Shown piece after piece: positions 37,379 to 54,514 of a DNA stretch of 64,000 bases; the first letter of the stretch is position 1, and the number at the start of each line of letters is the position of its first letter. This stretch comes from Diphasiastrum complanatum. Its lineage: Eukaryota > Streptophyta > Lycopodiopsida > Lycopodiales > Lycopodiaceae. The stretch lies in assembly GCA_029204225.1 (NCBI GenBank), contig CM055113.1:23572443-23636442 (forward strand), read 5' to 3'. The notes under the pieces are model-generated. The model was not told the DNA's origin. It worked only from the letters and a program-made list of their open reading frames with translations, and made no database searches. The translations under genes and the position numbers were made by a program.

Positions 37379-39513
37379 GTGCCTGTCGGAGTAGTTTTTT
37401 TTTCCTTCTCTTGTGCTGCCACGCCTGCCGCTTCTCCTGGTGTGAAGGCAGAGCGAGGCAGTAGGTCACCAATCAGATCAACAACAACATCTGCCAAAGT
37501 ACGAAGCCCATCCCGGAAGAGGACAATGTCAACACGCCTGGCAAAAAACATCCATAATAGAGTTGTCAAAGAAAAAGAGAAGATGCAAAAAGTCCTGAGT
37601 AGAGGGGAAAGTCTGCAGTAGATAAGGACGCTGGATAAAGCAAGACATCAAGATGCCAAACACGACCTGGTGTCGCCCAACCGGGGAAGCAGATATGAAT
37701 GAGCAACATCCTCTTGGAGATTCTCACCAAGAAAAACAGAGCTGAAGAAAGCATAACCAAAAGGAACGCCCAGAATGCGAATGCCGAACAAAGTCCGGGG
37801 GAAGACCTGCTGGAGACCACACAACTTGCGAGGTTGAATAGAGAAACCAAGAGAAGCCAGTTGCTTAGAGAAATTTTGAAAGACGTGGAGCACCGTAGGA
37901 GCAAGACCAACAATATGAGTGTCATCAACAACCGAAGGAAATAAGCAGGAGGGAAAGGCCTCTACAGAAGTTCGAAGGGCATGGAAATAGCCAGAACGAA
38001 AAGAGGACCACCCAAAAGATCACCTTGACGAGTACTTGCTGCAAACTGGATAGTAGAAAGATCCCCAGAGCGCACATGGTGACTTTAAAACAGGGGAGTC
38101 TCAGTAGCATAGAACAACCACACAAATGGGATAAGCTGAGCCAACTCACCACCAGCCGCCCGCAGCTCTTGAAAGATTGCAACCCTAGAAATAGAGTTAA
38201 AAAGCATTGAAAACATCCACTTGGAGAACAACCTAGTCAGGATTGAGATCAAGAGTGGCACGCAAACCATGAATGGCAGCTTCACAGCAGCCAGGAGAGA
38301 CGCCAAACTGATGAGGAGAGAAAAAAGAGGCAAAAATCTGATAAAACTGAAAACATATAGAGCAACTTACAAGACGGAGGAGGACTTCGCCAATAGCGAT
38401 AGGACAGATGCCACCCGAGGCTTTAGTCATGGCAATCAAACGAGACAAAGATAAAAGATGTGCAATAGAAAAATGAATGTGACCAGAGGCGATAAAAGAA
38501 CATACTTGAAAGAGTTGAACAAAGCCACTAGCAGAGTCCTCAAGTGGAAAGCAATCACATAGGTGTTCAAAGGCCAAGGCAGATAAAGAATCACGATCAA
38601 GTACCAAGTCAACATCAGGCACAAAATCCTCCACAAACAAGGGAATAACGCCTTCAGAAGCAAGATGAAGAGCTTGGAGAGCAGCAACAATATTAGCAGA
38701 AGAGGGAACGAGCATGAGAGGAGCTAAAGCTCGAGCTGCACGAGAATACTCACCAACTTGCCCGAGATGTAGGGTGCGACGAAGGCGACGATTGAGAGGT
38801 GGGGCGCGTTCAGGCTGAGAGTCCTATGAGTTGCGAGTTGACAATGGGCAAAGTGTTCATCATGAAGCATTTCCCAGTCTCCCGATAGAAAGCCAAGAAG
38901 GCGAGCACGAGTATCTTTATGACCAGCATCCCCATCCCTCGAAGTGAGGACTAGACACCAAAAGGGAAAAAGAAGAAACAAATTCTAAGCCGCAATGTCA
39001 AAGGGGTCAATAGCCAAGCGATCAAGAGGAAGACGCATAGCAAGTTGAGTTTCACGATGAAGAGCGAGGGGAATATGAAAGTAGAGCCTTGGACGAGGGC
39101 ACCGAGGATGTCAAGGGAAGAAATCTAAGACCAAGTTGAAGAAGAGGGCGAATGAGGTGCTGAGAGAGGAGGGCGATTTTGAGATGACTGAAGTAGCGTA
39201 GGACAAGAACGTTGGTGACGGGCAAGACCTCCTCTAGGAGAGAAGGAAGGACCACAAGCATGTCAAGGAACCCGTTTAGGGGTTTGAGAAGACAATGCAA
39301 CAAGGGTCAAAGGAGGTTCACAACCAAGCGAGGGGGCAGCTGTGCCAAGGGAAGAGCTGGCCGAAGGAGGAACAAAGAGGCAAACGTAGAACCATCAACA
39401 AAAAGCACAGCCTGACGTGAATGAGGAGGGGAGTCTGGAGGAGGAGACAGAGGAAGCATGTCGTTTGTTAATGTGAGGACGAAGGCAAGAGATGTCCGAA
39501 GCCATGAAGACAA
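37379..39513 (-). pseudogene. R2-like non-LTR retrotransposon reverse transcriptase
   Basis: On the minus strand a long, weakly broken region shows, in order, an upstream region (HRTLSLNAPHLSIVAFVA near 38820), FVEDFVPDVDLVLDRDSLSA near 38630, the RT start block ASGGICPIAIGEVLLRLV near 38410, HQFGVSPGCCEAAIHGLRAT near 38310, and VVLQVDVFNAF then FQELRAAGGELAQLIPFVW near 38230-38120. Later parts lie in other frames to 37400. This is RT of the kind annotated as R2-type Pol protein in plants; the catalytic YADD region is damaged. Overlapping plus-strand frames are shadows. The C-terminal end continues beyond the Copia insertion at 34645-34969. Confidence 0.85.
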
Positions 39514-41549
39514 TTGTACAAAGGGATCTCAGTTTGTGATGGACCACCTCACCAACTGAATAAAGATCTTTTTTATATTTTTTGATTTTTCTTCACACGG
39601 AACGTCGTTAATTTGAATGGAGCCGTTGGCCGTTGTAAACTATTTGCAATAGATTCCAAAGAACTTGCCTAAACAAAAATGCCCACCAAAACTTTGAAAG
39701 ACAATAATACCTACCTAAAAGGATTGCTTGGGAAGCCCGAAGACCAGAGAAAAGGCAAGTGCAGATCTGTCTAGAAATTCAACAACTGTCTCTCAGAACT
39801 AAAACGCTAAACTGCTATAGAACAGGTCCATCTGCTCATACAATTCTACTACCAAGACATCCAACTTCTGCTTTAGGTGTCAACAGGGGATCATGGCAGC
39901 AAAAAGCTCTGAAACCTAAAGAAACCACACCAAAACACAAAGGCAAATGAAAGATTTTTCCTCCACGGTGTTGTTCGAGATGAATCCGGCTTCAAGACTG
40001 ATTCCTGCAGTACCTTGCTCAGAAACCAACTCGAGGCAGCATCGAATGGAAAAAGCCTGTCATCGCTGCACAGGGATTCGAAAACCCTCCTTCACGCTGA
40101 CAGCAAACTTCCAAGTTTGATCAATGATTGAGGCTAGCAATCTTTTTTATTTTAATTTTAAAATTTGGCAATCATTGTATGCCTTTGATTCTAATTGCTA
40201 GTTGCTCTTTTTCATTATACAAAATACATCAAATACTAGCAACCATTGACCCCTCAACTTACAAAACATGAAAAGCATCGTCACTTGATATCCCAATCAA
40301 CTATTAGGGGCTAGAAGTTGATGCTCTGTCAAAAAAAGTATCACCACCACCATTCTACCTTTGAACACAATTTTTAGCATATTGCATTCAATCTAAATTC
40401 ATTGGTGCTTTGATTTCTAGCAAGGTGCAACCAATGTGGCTCACAGAATATTAAGAGTCTTGAGACCAACCATCTGAAGTTCTTTATTTGTCAATACATC
40501 TCAACAAATTGCTGTGTTCTAGTACCTAGAACATACAAATTTAGGAATTTTAACCTTGTGTCATGTGCACAAAACCGGAATCTAGCTCCAAACATCCATG
40601 ACAACTGCCCATTAAACCTTGATATTTGTTTTTCTTTTTTCAAAGACATTCTTCAAGCTATCACAAAACTGTATGGATAAGAGTGATGGTTTATCAGACA
40701 TCTATCTCTTGCTGAAGAAGCAAGAGTGATATTCCTAGACTGCAAAGAGGTGTAGGCATGTGCGAACCACATTAATCATAATCCAAACATTCAGTCTTGG
40801 TAAGATACTTGTGATCCAGCCCCCACAACACAAGTGACATTGTTTAACATATATGTCACGTGCAGCTTTACCAGCAAATGGGAGCACTATCATGGCTATG
40901 TTCGACTTCACCTTTTTTAAGAACAATTCTGTGCTCATGTCTCTTATACTAGTCATTGCTTGACAAGGATTCAATGAAAATGCTAAGTGGCTGTTCAATT
41001 TTCAGGATCACTGGCCCAGATAGGATCAAAGCCTACTTGTCAGAATCTAGAAAATCTAAGATACAAGGCCACGCAGCAACTATTGAATAGATTAAAAAAC
41101 CTTCATTTTGAGAAATACTTCCATTGTTTTAGACCATGGTTGGTACAATGAGAGTGGTAATCACTGATTGAATTATAAAGTAGGTCTGATGATTCTGTAT
41201 GAGACCATGGTGTACTCAGAGCAGTGAACCTCCACGATTCTCAGTGAAGACTTGCAGGGTTAGGATTTCTGGAAAACCTGGTGATGTATTTCTAAACCCT
41301 AAATTAACATTGCTGGCTAAATACACTCCAGACGTGTTAGCAATACTCTTCGCAAATGCCATTATGCTTTCCTATGCATACATAGGGTAGCCAGAGTCTT
41401 CTACATTAGAGACACAAAAAGGCTTCCTATTATCCTTTTCGCAATGAATTTGACTGCACACCTAAAATATACTATAATATTGAAAAACTGTAAAAATTGA
41501 TTTGGTTAGTCGCTGCTGAAGAATTCTCAAAAAAACAGAGACTGCCTGA
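39514..41549. other. No gene recognised
   Basis: No motif-bearing frames. The left part may be the 5' region of the R2-like element. The right end should contain the 3' UTR of the nucleotide-sugar transporter gene. Confidence 0.4.
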
Positions 41550-44500
41550 TTATTTTTTCTTGGCAGACTCTTTTTCCGAAGGTCCATTGTGGCTGTGTTT
41601 GCTAGCCTTCCTTCTCCATTTCAAGTAGATCTGATATGACAGCCCCGTGAATACCATGGCAACGCCAGCCCATTGTTCGCTGGTCAATGGGTTACCTTTC
41701 CATATTGAGGAGACAAGAATGCTCACAAATTTACGAGTAGTTGTGATTGTTGTATTTGTCAATGCACCAAAACGACTTATGGTTAAGAAAATGAAGTTTT
41801 GTCCAATTGCCCCACATAGGCAGTAAAGTAATATATCCCAAGCAGCTTCAGGGTGATTTAAACAAAATTTGACAGCTTCATAGCCTCCGCCTTTGGACCA
41901 TCCAAACATGTACAGTCCCATATAGATTGAACCCCACAGGTTCATCCCAAGCATGATATTCCATGCATTAGTTTTGGGATATCTGCACATGTACAACCAT
42001 GTTAAAAGGTATGCAAGTGGGTAATGTAACATGACTGCAACATAGGCAACTAACCTCCCAGAGTATCACTACCTTAAGGTGATTGAATCTTGAGTCGCAT
42101 TGGTGAAGCCATCCATTGCAAGGTTCAACAAACAGAGTCCATAACCTAAAGGTGCATTCGGACTTGCTAGCTTACTGACAACCTTTGAGCTGCTCTGGAA
42201 GGGAAAACACAGAGGGGCAGCAATAGACTGTGTGAGAATATGTGGAATAGTGTGAACTGATTTGCTAGCAAAGCTGCCTTTGCAAAAAATGCAGTTAAAA
42301 ATTAGGAACATTTGAAATTTATCCAGCAAGAATAACATCAAAAAAGACCATACTGCTGAAGTTCACTGTTTCTGCATGCAGAAAATTCACAATACCAACA
42401 TAAAATTTACAATAAAAGACTAGAATATGACACAGAATGAAAACACAACCTTAAATAAGGCAAAGACTGAGATGCCTCCGGCAACAAGGAAAGTGCAGAT
42501 GTACTCTGGGACCGTGTAACGAACTCCATAAATAATAGTCCCCATCAACATCACTGTTGAGATTAACCAAGATGAGCCAAGATGAGCTTGTTTAACTTTT
42601 TATTATCTTTATTCTTCTCCTTGTAGATTAGATATGGCAAGATTCGCAGTGTAAGCACTCCTTCATCAAGGCCTTTTGTGTTGCAAAAACTCTCCTTACG
42701 ATTTATTCGCCCTCAAAGTCCAGACATATATATATACTTAGGATTTCTAGTACAATTTACATAAGACTCTCATAGTGCTCAAGACTTTGTGAAATAATTT
42801 TTTTTTTCCTTCATAGTAACTGCCTTAAGACACTTCTTCAGATCTAAGAAAAGAAAAGCTTGCTACAATGCAGAACATATTCGGATATACTTGAATAAAA
42901 TCTACCTGGAATCATCTTTGAGGATTTTGCAAGAACCTGATGAATGTGACATACAAAAATACAGTTGTTATGACTCCATTTCTCGATATGTTTTCCTTGC
43001 TCAAAAAACAATGTAAATAAAAAGCCAAAACATACTTTCAAGCGAGAGTAGTGTTCTAAATCTGTACTGCCTACAACTGGAGTTTCTACGTTATGAAACT
43101 AAGAACACAATTGTGATTTTGAGCTATTTGACCCATACTTACAGTATCTTTTGATCTTTTGACATATTAAAACTTAGCTTGTTCCATCAGCAAAAGTAAT
43201 AAAATGAATACTAAGATAGAAAACTGGTCTTAGCACTGAAGTCAGATAATTCATTCTTGGACACAAACATCACAGACCATGCTTTCATGAAATCTTTTAA
43301 CTGTATTGTTATATATTCTAAACCTAGACTCTAGAGGCTCAAGCACCAAAAAAAGGATGAATGAGGCTATCTAGTCACCTGAGCCGGATAACTGATGTAC
43401 TTGAGGGCTTCAATACCACAAGCTGGACCTATGGAATTTGTTACACTGGCACTCCAATATGACCACAATGGAGCTTGAGATGTTCTTTTCGGAGACAACA
43501 GATTCAGCACTGATCCCACAAGCCCCGTCAAGTAACAATCTCAAATCAGCAACAATTATTTTCATAGATACTATTCAATATATCACCAATAAATTCTACC
43601 ATTACAGCATTAGAAAACCTGAAAAAGAACGTTCAAACTTCAAATCTAGTATTCAATTTGAGCAAAATGTGTTCTACATCAACAAATCAGTTATCCTGCT
43701 GTGATTCCACTAAATCATTGAACAGTATTCTAGTAGCAACCTTAAGGGAAACGGAAAAGTTGATAGATAGACTGCACAGCTCTAGAAGAAAAATACACAG
43801 AAGCCTTACTAATAAAGGACCACATAAAACACATCAAACTCTGAGCTAGGTTCAAGAATGCAAGATGCTGAAATCGCTCTCCATCAGGTCCAAAACGCTT
43901 GGTAGAACTGCAGTAGACAGGCAGAGCAACCTAGTTAGATAGCTGACAACGTTTAGAAACATTCGGAAATCCCAGTTATCGCATTGCTTTACCAAATAAT
44001 TAACTTCTGTGGTAGGAACATCAACATTGGCCATCTTGTAAGAATGAAGGCATAGCTTCAATGTGCCACTTTGAGATCATTTCAGTCAAACGAACGGCCT
44101 GATGCTCAAAATTGAGTTTACTATTTCACTTGTAGTCATGTTCATGCATTCGATCGATTGCCGAAGATTGTCCTTTATCAGTTGTGAAGTTAAAGATATG
44201 AAAACCAGAAATTCCAAAATCTACCCACACTGAAAGAACTATGATCTAAAGTGCTGAAATTACAAGTAAGTATTGTTTCTTGAAACCAGTAGGGTCTCCA
44301 AGCTCTTTTGCAGAAAACGAGATTACTCCACCTAGAGACTGCAGCTTCCAGATGTAGCCTACATAATTACCGAATCCAATTCTCCAACAGGAATCACGAC
44401 TCGCCTTAACAAATTCAGAAACATGAATGACGATAAGTTTTACAACACCCTAACTGGAAAGGGCCTCAAGAAAGACTAGGAAGCTAGAGCCGTCTTTGGA

Positions 44501-45659
44501 ACATCCAGCTGTCCGAAGCACAGAATTCATAGGCAATACACTGAACAATCGAAAATCTTGAAAGAGGACAGGCGGAAGACATTTTATTAAAAGTTGTAAA
44601 TATCATGGGGTGTTATAGACATTGTGAAAGTTCAAGAATAAGAGAAACGCTGTTTCTACTTCCTAAACGCGAGAAAACCTACAAAAAAATGCACCAATTT
44701 GCTATGGAATTGTTTCCAAAAAAGAAGAACTACGTATTCTCTGCTTAAGCTACGACTTCAGCTCTCATATAAAAGCACTTGATGTGAGTGAGATCCACGG
44801 CTAGAATTCTTATGAGGATTTGAAGGTTCTAGCTTTAGATCCACAGAATTACGGAATAAAATCGATAAGCCTTTTCTTTTAGCCTAGTAAGAAACTCTGC
44901 TTTCAGGCAAGATACATAAAATTACTTGAAACCTTGCAGCTTCGCAAACTCCGCAAATCGAACCGCTCTATCGGGCGCAAATAATTCGCATGCGTGCAAC
45001 TTCAAAAGCTAAGATGGAAAAAGATAAAAAGAGAGAGAATGCCTTCATATCGGTGTTTCATTGTAAGAATCTTCATTTTTAGAAATTGTATTCTAACAAT
45101 GAAATAGTGCCTCGTGCGGCCATTGCCAATAAGAGTAAGATCAAATAAAAAAGCAAAGCTTTAGGTGTCACTGATCTATCAGGACAGTTCGCCTGATAGC
45201 TTCTGTACAAGAAAATCGCACTCAATCGCGTTCAAAATAACGGAACAAGTGCTTTTGGGAACAATGAAATAGTGACTCGTGCAGCCATTGCCAGTAAGAG
45301 TAAGATCAAATAGAAAAGCAAAGCGGCCACTGATCTATCAGGACAGTTCGCCTGATAGCTTCTGTACAAGAAAATCGCACTCAATCGAGAATAAAATCCA
45401 GAATCCAAAACACGCAACGTTGAAAATCAACTATTCATTGAGGAAAGAAAACTCGATCAGCATTGAAATAATCATCTTATTTTGACGCTTAGGCCATGAT
45501 AGAGCAAATTAAACAACAGCGGATGAAATTTTGTGGCAAAAACGAAAAATGGAATCAAACTTACAGAGTTTCTTGAGCCACGCCCTGCGTCACATACGCG
45601 GCCCAGATGCCGGCCACGCACACGCTCAGTACCATCACTTGCCCGAACTTCTTCTCCAT
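41550..45659 (-). CDS. UTR3: ER nucleotide-sugar (UDP-galactose/glucose) transporter, complete seven-exon gene
   Basis: Exons on the minus strand: 45659-45565, 43907-43810, 43509-43379, 42936-42906, 42553-42450, 42194-42073 and 41982-41550. All borders are GT-AG and all phases agree, giving 337 residues. Members of this SLC35B1-like family are ten-helix antiporters that carry UDP-sugars into the ER, supporting glycoprotein folding; the exact substrate is inferred. Diagnostic blocks are VCVAGIWAAYVTQGVAQETL (residues about 13-32), STKRFGPDGERFQHLAFLN, IGPACGIEALKYISYPAQ, the tiny exon VLAKSSKMIP, NAPLGYGLCLLNLAMDGF, RYPKTNAWNIMLGMNLWG, GQNFIFLTISRFGALTNT and WAGVAMVFTGLSYQIYLKW. The lysine-rich tail (ESAKKK) fits an ER-retrieval signal. 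The exon 3 acceptor GGATCAG was chosen because it restores the family spacing. UTR1 is an alternative name. The gene looks intact. Confidence 0.95.
45099..45388. repeat. Imperfect tandem duplication in intron 1 of the transporter gene
   Basis: 45099-45229 and 45264-45388 share AATGAAATAGTG, AGAGTAAGATCAAATA and CAGTTCGCCTGATAGCTTC with small differences; the offset is about 165 bases. It lies 180-560 bases inside intron 1, measured from exon 1. Confidence 0.9.
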
Positions 45660-46280
45660 CTCTCTCGTTCTCTCTCCCTCGCTCTCTCTTTCGATCGATC
45701 GAGCGATGGATCGTAGCTTTTTCTTCTTCTTCTTCTTCTTCAAGCGAAAGAAAGAAAAAGAGAGCAGGAGGCGTAACGGTGGCGCTTGGGATGCAACCAC
45801 ACAGGTCTTCACATGTCCCAAAGTCTTCGAAGAGGACGAAGTCGCCCCCGTCAGGTTTGACGTTTGAAGAGCACACCGTTCTAACATACCATTCAAAAGC
45901 TTCGGTAACGTTCTGGCTTTCACATGAAATTCTTCCCCCACCTTTCATTTTGAAGGGCAGGCCTCAACTCACGTCTCGGGTGTCTTTCTTCCTTGCTTCA
46001 GCGGTGGACGTGAAGGGTGGTCGCCGTCGACTAAATTCGGTAGGTGGAGATACGCTTTTGCCAGCGTGGACAGCTTTTTAAACGTGGACGCAAGGCATTG
46101 GCCAGGATTAGAAAAGAGAGACGACGATTGGCTGAACCACGTAGAGTCCTTTTGTGTATTCCGTTGCTTAAATAAAAAAAACTTGAAGTCGTCAATGTGA
46201 AAGGTGGTGAAAAGTGAGGTGTATGAAAAGGTGATGAAAGTGACTGGTATGAAAAGTGTAAATCCACACATTCTAGATCT
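45660..46280 (-). promoter_or_regulatory. Leader and probable promoter region of the transporter gene
   Basis: This is the sequence before the ATG at 45659. It holds GA-rich stretches and an eight-copy GAA repeat on the gene strand (plus 45718-45741). Long frames on both strands (for example 45533-46081) lack homology and reflect GC-richer, low-stop sequence. A TTTATTTAAG box at about 46167 could be TATA-like, though it lies far from the ATG. Confidence 0.5.
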
Positions 46281-46284
46281 TTCG

Positions 46285-46790
46285 GTGCGTCCCATTGGTA
46301 TTTGCTATGGAGAGGTTTTATACAAGTTGGTTTTTAGGGCTCTTGGTTTTCAGTTTTGTGACAGTTTTCATGACCACCTATTTCTTCGTTAGTTTGGTTG
46401 TGCTACTCCTGGTGGTTGCGAGACAATCGTACATGCTTTGCGTGCTACCTTGGATCTTTATTCAGATTGGGTTGTCCTTCAAGTGGATGTTAAAAACGCT
46501 TTCAATTCGGTTTCCCGAGGGACCATTTTCCAAGAACTTCGTGCGGCTCACGGTCCACTCGCTCAGCTCATCCCGTTTGTTTGCTCCTTTTATTTTCTGG
46601 ATGCGCATCTATATTTTAATCATGCTTTTCTCTCAGGTGATGTTTTAGTTATCCCTTCTGTGATGGTATCAGACAAGGTGATCCCTTAGGTGGTGTTCTT
46701 TTTGCTTTGGCACACTTTCGAGCATTGCGAGCTTCTTTTGCTGCTTTTCCTTCTTGTTTGTTTCCCTCTATGTATTAACGGACAAACCGT
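46285..46790 (+). pseudogene. R2-like RT fragment, plus strand
   Basis: Blocks VRPIGICYGEVLYKLV near 46285, TPGGCETIVHALRATLDLYS near 46400, WVVLQVDVKNAFNSVSRGTI near 46470 and LRAAHGPLAQLIPFV near 46545 match the RT at 37379-39513 (DVKNAF against DVFNAF). Coding traces end near 46760. Both ends are truncated and frames shift, so this is a dead copy of the same family. Confidence 0.87.
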
Positions 46791-47149
46791 AAGTATGAAC
46801 AAAAAACGTGTTTATAGATTTTTTAAATGGTTGTTGAACACATATATAAAATGAATTGTAATATTTAAATGGTGGTGTCTGGTTTTGCAGATCAAGAGAC
46901 ACGCAGGAAAACACCAAAAATACGCTTCATTTTTAGATTCGTTCACCGTAAAAATACATGAACTATGAGATGCTCTTTTGTACTAGCTTTAACTAATAAC
47001 ATTGATCTATCCAATGGGATTTCATTAGAGATTTGGTTTTATCGTTTCCATGTTTGTTGTGGCATGAGCTATGGTCTGGTTTGGTTGGCAATTTTAATGT
47101 AAATGTTTTGTCTTGCAACCGATAGACATTTGTTCTAAGAAATTAAAAA
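46791..47149. other. No gene recognised
   Basis: AT-rich gap between the R2-like fragment and the Gypsy integrase fragment. Confidence 0.4.
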
Positions 47150-47931
47150 GGTAATTCGAGCCTTGCATTCAGAAGATGCAGGTGGAAGCTTTGTAGTTGT
47201 TAACATCATGAAGGAGATTTTAAACGCCAAATACTGGTGGCCAACGATGTACAAAGACGTTGCAGCATTTGTCTTTCAGAACATTATAACCCGTTATGGC
47301 TGGCCCTTGTAGCTGGTAAGCGACAGAGATACACATTTATTAAATGATATGATACGTATGCTTACCAAGCACTTTATGATTAAACACCGAAAAACAACTC
47401 CGTACAACCTGAAGGCTAACGACTTGACTGAAAGATCCAATGGCATTTTGTGTAAGATCTTAAATAAGATCACCACAATGCACGCATATGATTGGGATCA
47501 GAAATTACCATCTGTCCTATGGGCATATCGAAATGCCGAGAAGGTGACCACAAAACATCTATCTGGTCTATGGCATGCACCCAATATTGCCAATTGAGTT
47601 TGAAGTACCAACATATCATGTACAAGTTGAATCTAGATCTGATGAGCACTCGAGCTTAAAGGAGAGATTCTTATCGATCGAAAAGCTAGAGGAGAATCAT
47701 AATCAAGCACTGATCGACACGACAAAGACTCAGTTGAGACAAAATAAGGTATGTAGTATCTACATCTCAACCATGCAAGAAAATGAGGTAGTAAATATGA
47801 TGCTATATAGGCTCATTAATGGGAGGCAAACAAAAGGAAACAATTGCAGCGACAGCCTAGAAATCATGATGTTGCAGCTAATTGATCAAGACAGTGAGAT
47901 TATGGCCTATTTCATAAAGACACAAAAATGA
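47150..47931 (+). pseudogene. Gypsy integrase fragment
   Basis: The zinc-finger end (EILNAKYWWPTMYKDV) is read at 47214. Then come ITRYGWPL, a stop, LVSDRDTHLLNDMIRML near 47315 (first part of the core with the second catalytic Asp), TTPYNLKANDLTERSNGIL near 47396 with the catalytic Glu, and DWDQKLPSVLWAYRN near 47492. A degenerate spacer region follows (LKERFLSIEKLEENHNQAL near 47660). The part between the zinc finger and the first catalytic Asp is deleted. Confidence 0.85.
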
Positions 47932-52585
<4,654 letters not shown>

Positions 52586-52594
52586 TTTTTTTTT

Positions 52595-53890
52595 TTAATT
52601 ATCATCATCATCCTCTTCAAGATTCAGACGGATGGTATTGTCATGAAGGAATAATCTCCTTTCATATGGATCCAAAAATTTTAAATTTTTCCTTTTGCTC
52701 ATATCAATGTAACCCAAATAAAGGGCCATTGCAGATGATCCTTTTGTAGCACCTCGGACGCCTCCATGTCTCATACCAAAGGCATCTATTTCAATAGCAT
52801 CCTGTAAACGAGTAAAGAAAATAGATTTAGAATGATACATAACACTGCAAACTCATACTTTAACACAATGTTTGAAATAAGAAAACTAAACAATATCAAT
52901 ACCAATATAATATCTACGTACCAGATCATAATCATCATATTCAACGACGTTTGCTTTGCTAATGTCATGTCCGTCAATGGCCTCTACATTTTCGGAGGGG
53001 ATATATCGAGTCCTTGGGGAATATTTTTTTTGAAATTCCAAAAATTCCTCCTCTATAGGCAAAGTATTTTCATAGGCTTTAGATATTTCAATTATGGCCT
53101 CCAAGGCCTCATTGCCAGATTTCCAATTGCCATCTTTATCATAATCTATCTCACTTTCTAGGTCATTATATGTGTAATCAACAATGTCAGAAAATTCTGA
53201 TAGATTTTGTGCAAAAATTGAGAGGATTTCATCCTCTCTCAAATTCAAAACATCTTCTATATCATTAAATGAAATATAACTCTCATTGTTTATAAAATAT
53301 AAGGGAATATCGAGTAAAGTTAATTGATTAACAGAAGATGTAGATGGAAAAGAATCAGAGAAGATTATAGAACGAGGGAGAGTTTTCTGATAATCTGAAG
53401 CCATAAATGCTTCACCTTCAACCCCTATATCAGTATCTACATTATCTACATCAACTGGAGTAGATGCAGATGCTTCAATCAATGGATTCAACAGACTCAT
53501 CATCTGGAATATCAACAGATATGTAAAAGACAAAAGCCATTCCTTTGATTAGAAGACGACATATTCTATTGTGGATACCACAATATATATTTCTTTTGAA
53601 ATGGTCATGTAGGTTAGAGTACTTTCTATTGCGTTTATGCTTAGAGGATGGTTGGGAATGCACAAGGTCCAGAAAATGAACGAAACAAAAACTATCTATA
53701 TCCTGAACATGAGTACTAATAATCTGAGAAAAATTATCATTAAATTACAACAATTCTCATAAACTATCTTATCGATATCGAATGGAGCAAAAAAAATACC
53801 GAAAAAATACTCTAATTTCTCAAATGGAATGTCACTGGCATTCAAAAAATCTAAAAGTTTGTTATCCGAGGACAAGGAAGAACTAGCCAT
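52595..53890 (-). pseudogene. Unidentified AT-rich coding island A, acidic protein
   Basis: Minus-strand pieces in order: MASSSLSSDNKLLDFLNASD from 53890; a basic middle (SQPSSKHKRNRKYSNLHDHF near 53640) in another frame; a 215-residue open frame 53533-52886 that is strongly acidic (NDIEDVLNLREDEILSIF, YDKDGNWKSGNEALEAIIEI); a possible donor GATCTG|GTACGT near 52921; and a last exon ending FLHDNTIRLNLEEDDDDN at 52595. The stop is followed directly by a run of about nine A. I recognise no family. At least one frameshift (near 53490) is needed to join the middle and acidic parts. It could be a host gene with introns, or a decayed mobile or viral-like element. Confidence 0.5.
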
Positions 53891-54514
53891 ATTGAACCTG
53901 ATATCGGTTCAACGCGGTTGAATGATTTCGGTCGAGGACTGAACAACAATGTGCGCATTGATTAGATATCATTTTGATGAGATTCAAATTTTTTGTGAGC
54001 ACATGTCAAAAGAGGCTGACATCGCTTCAGCGCACCTAAATGAATCCGACCATACACTGTATGTGAAGGCGCGCGTTGATTCGATATCGCGAGGAAGAAA
54101 GAAAACAAAATGACGATGAAGTTCAGAATAAAAGACACAGCCTATTCATGTTGATCACAGCCATACATTTGTCAAATAATGAATTGAGGAGCACAACCTA
54201 TATTTATCCACCAGTCAGCGTAAGACAGATTTGTACCTACATCGGAATACATTAAATAGTATATCACTAGATTCTCCGAATAATCATTAGCCCTGACCCT
54301 AAAATTTGTGCCTGCGCTGGAATACATTAAATAGTCTATCACTAGCCTCTCAGAATCATCATTAAACAAATACTAAACAAATAACAAACAGACATCATTG
54401 AAAAATGTGTACGAGGGCAATTATTACAATCTCTTGCCCTATTTAAGCACCCTCATACATCCAAAGCTAAAAAAAATCTGTCGAAGCAAGCTTTGACGGT
54501 TCATATTAAATATT
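53891..54514. other. Region before coding island A, with direct repeats
   Basis: It contains a 70-base imperfect direct repeat (54232-54369, see separate entry) and a phrase GCGC(A/G)TTGATT(A/C)GATATC at about 53954 and 54071. A minus-strand TTAAATAGGG at about 54440 could be TATA-like. No coding sequence is recognised. Confidence 0.45.
54232..54369. repeat. Imperfect 70-base direct duplication
   Basis: GGAATACATTAAATAGT, then TATCACTAG and a TCATTA end, occur at 54242 and again at 54318 with several differences. Confidence 0.85.

Noticed and set aside
37349-39415. Several plus-strand frames of 60-90 residues
   Set aside because: Shadows of the minus-strand R2-like RT, rich in Arg/Lys/Glu because of antisense reading.
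42720-42735. Short ATATAT run as a promoter
   Set aside because: It lies inside an intron of the transporter gene and has no start site behind it.
43473-43473. Exon 3 acceptor of the transporter at 43473
   Set aside because: Phase fits, but twelve residues of a conserved region would be lost; the acceptor before 43509 restores the usual length.
45533-46081. 182-residue plus-strand frame over the transporter's first exon and promoter
   Set aside because: It is antisense to a confident exon, rich in Ser/Arg from simple sequence, and has no motif.
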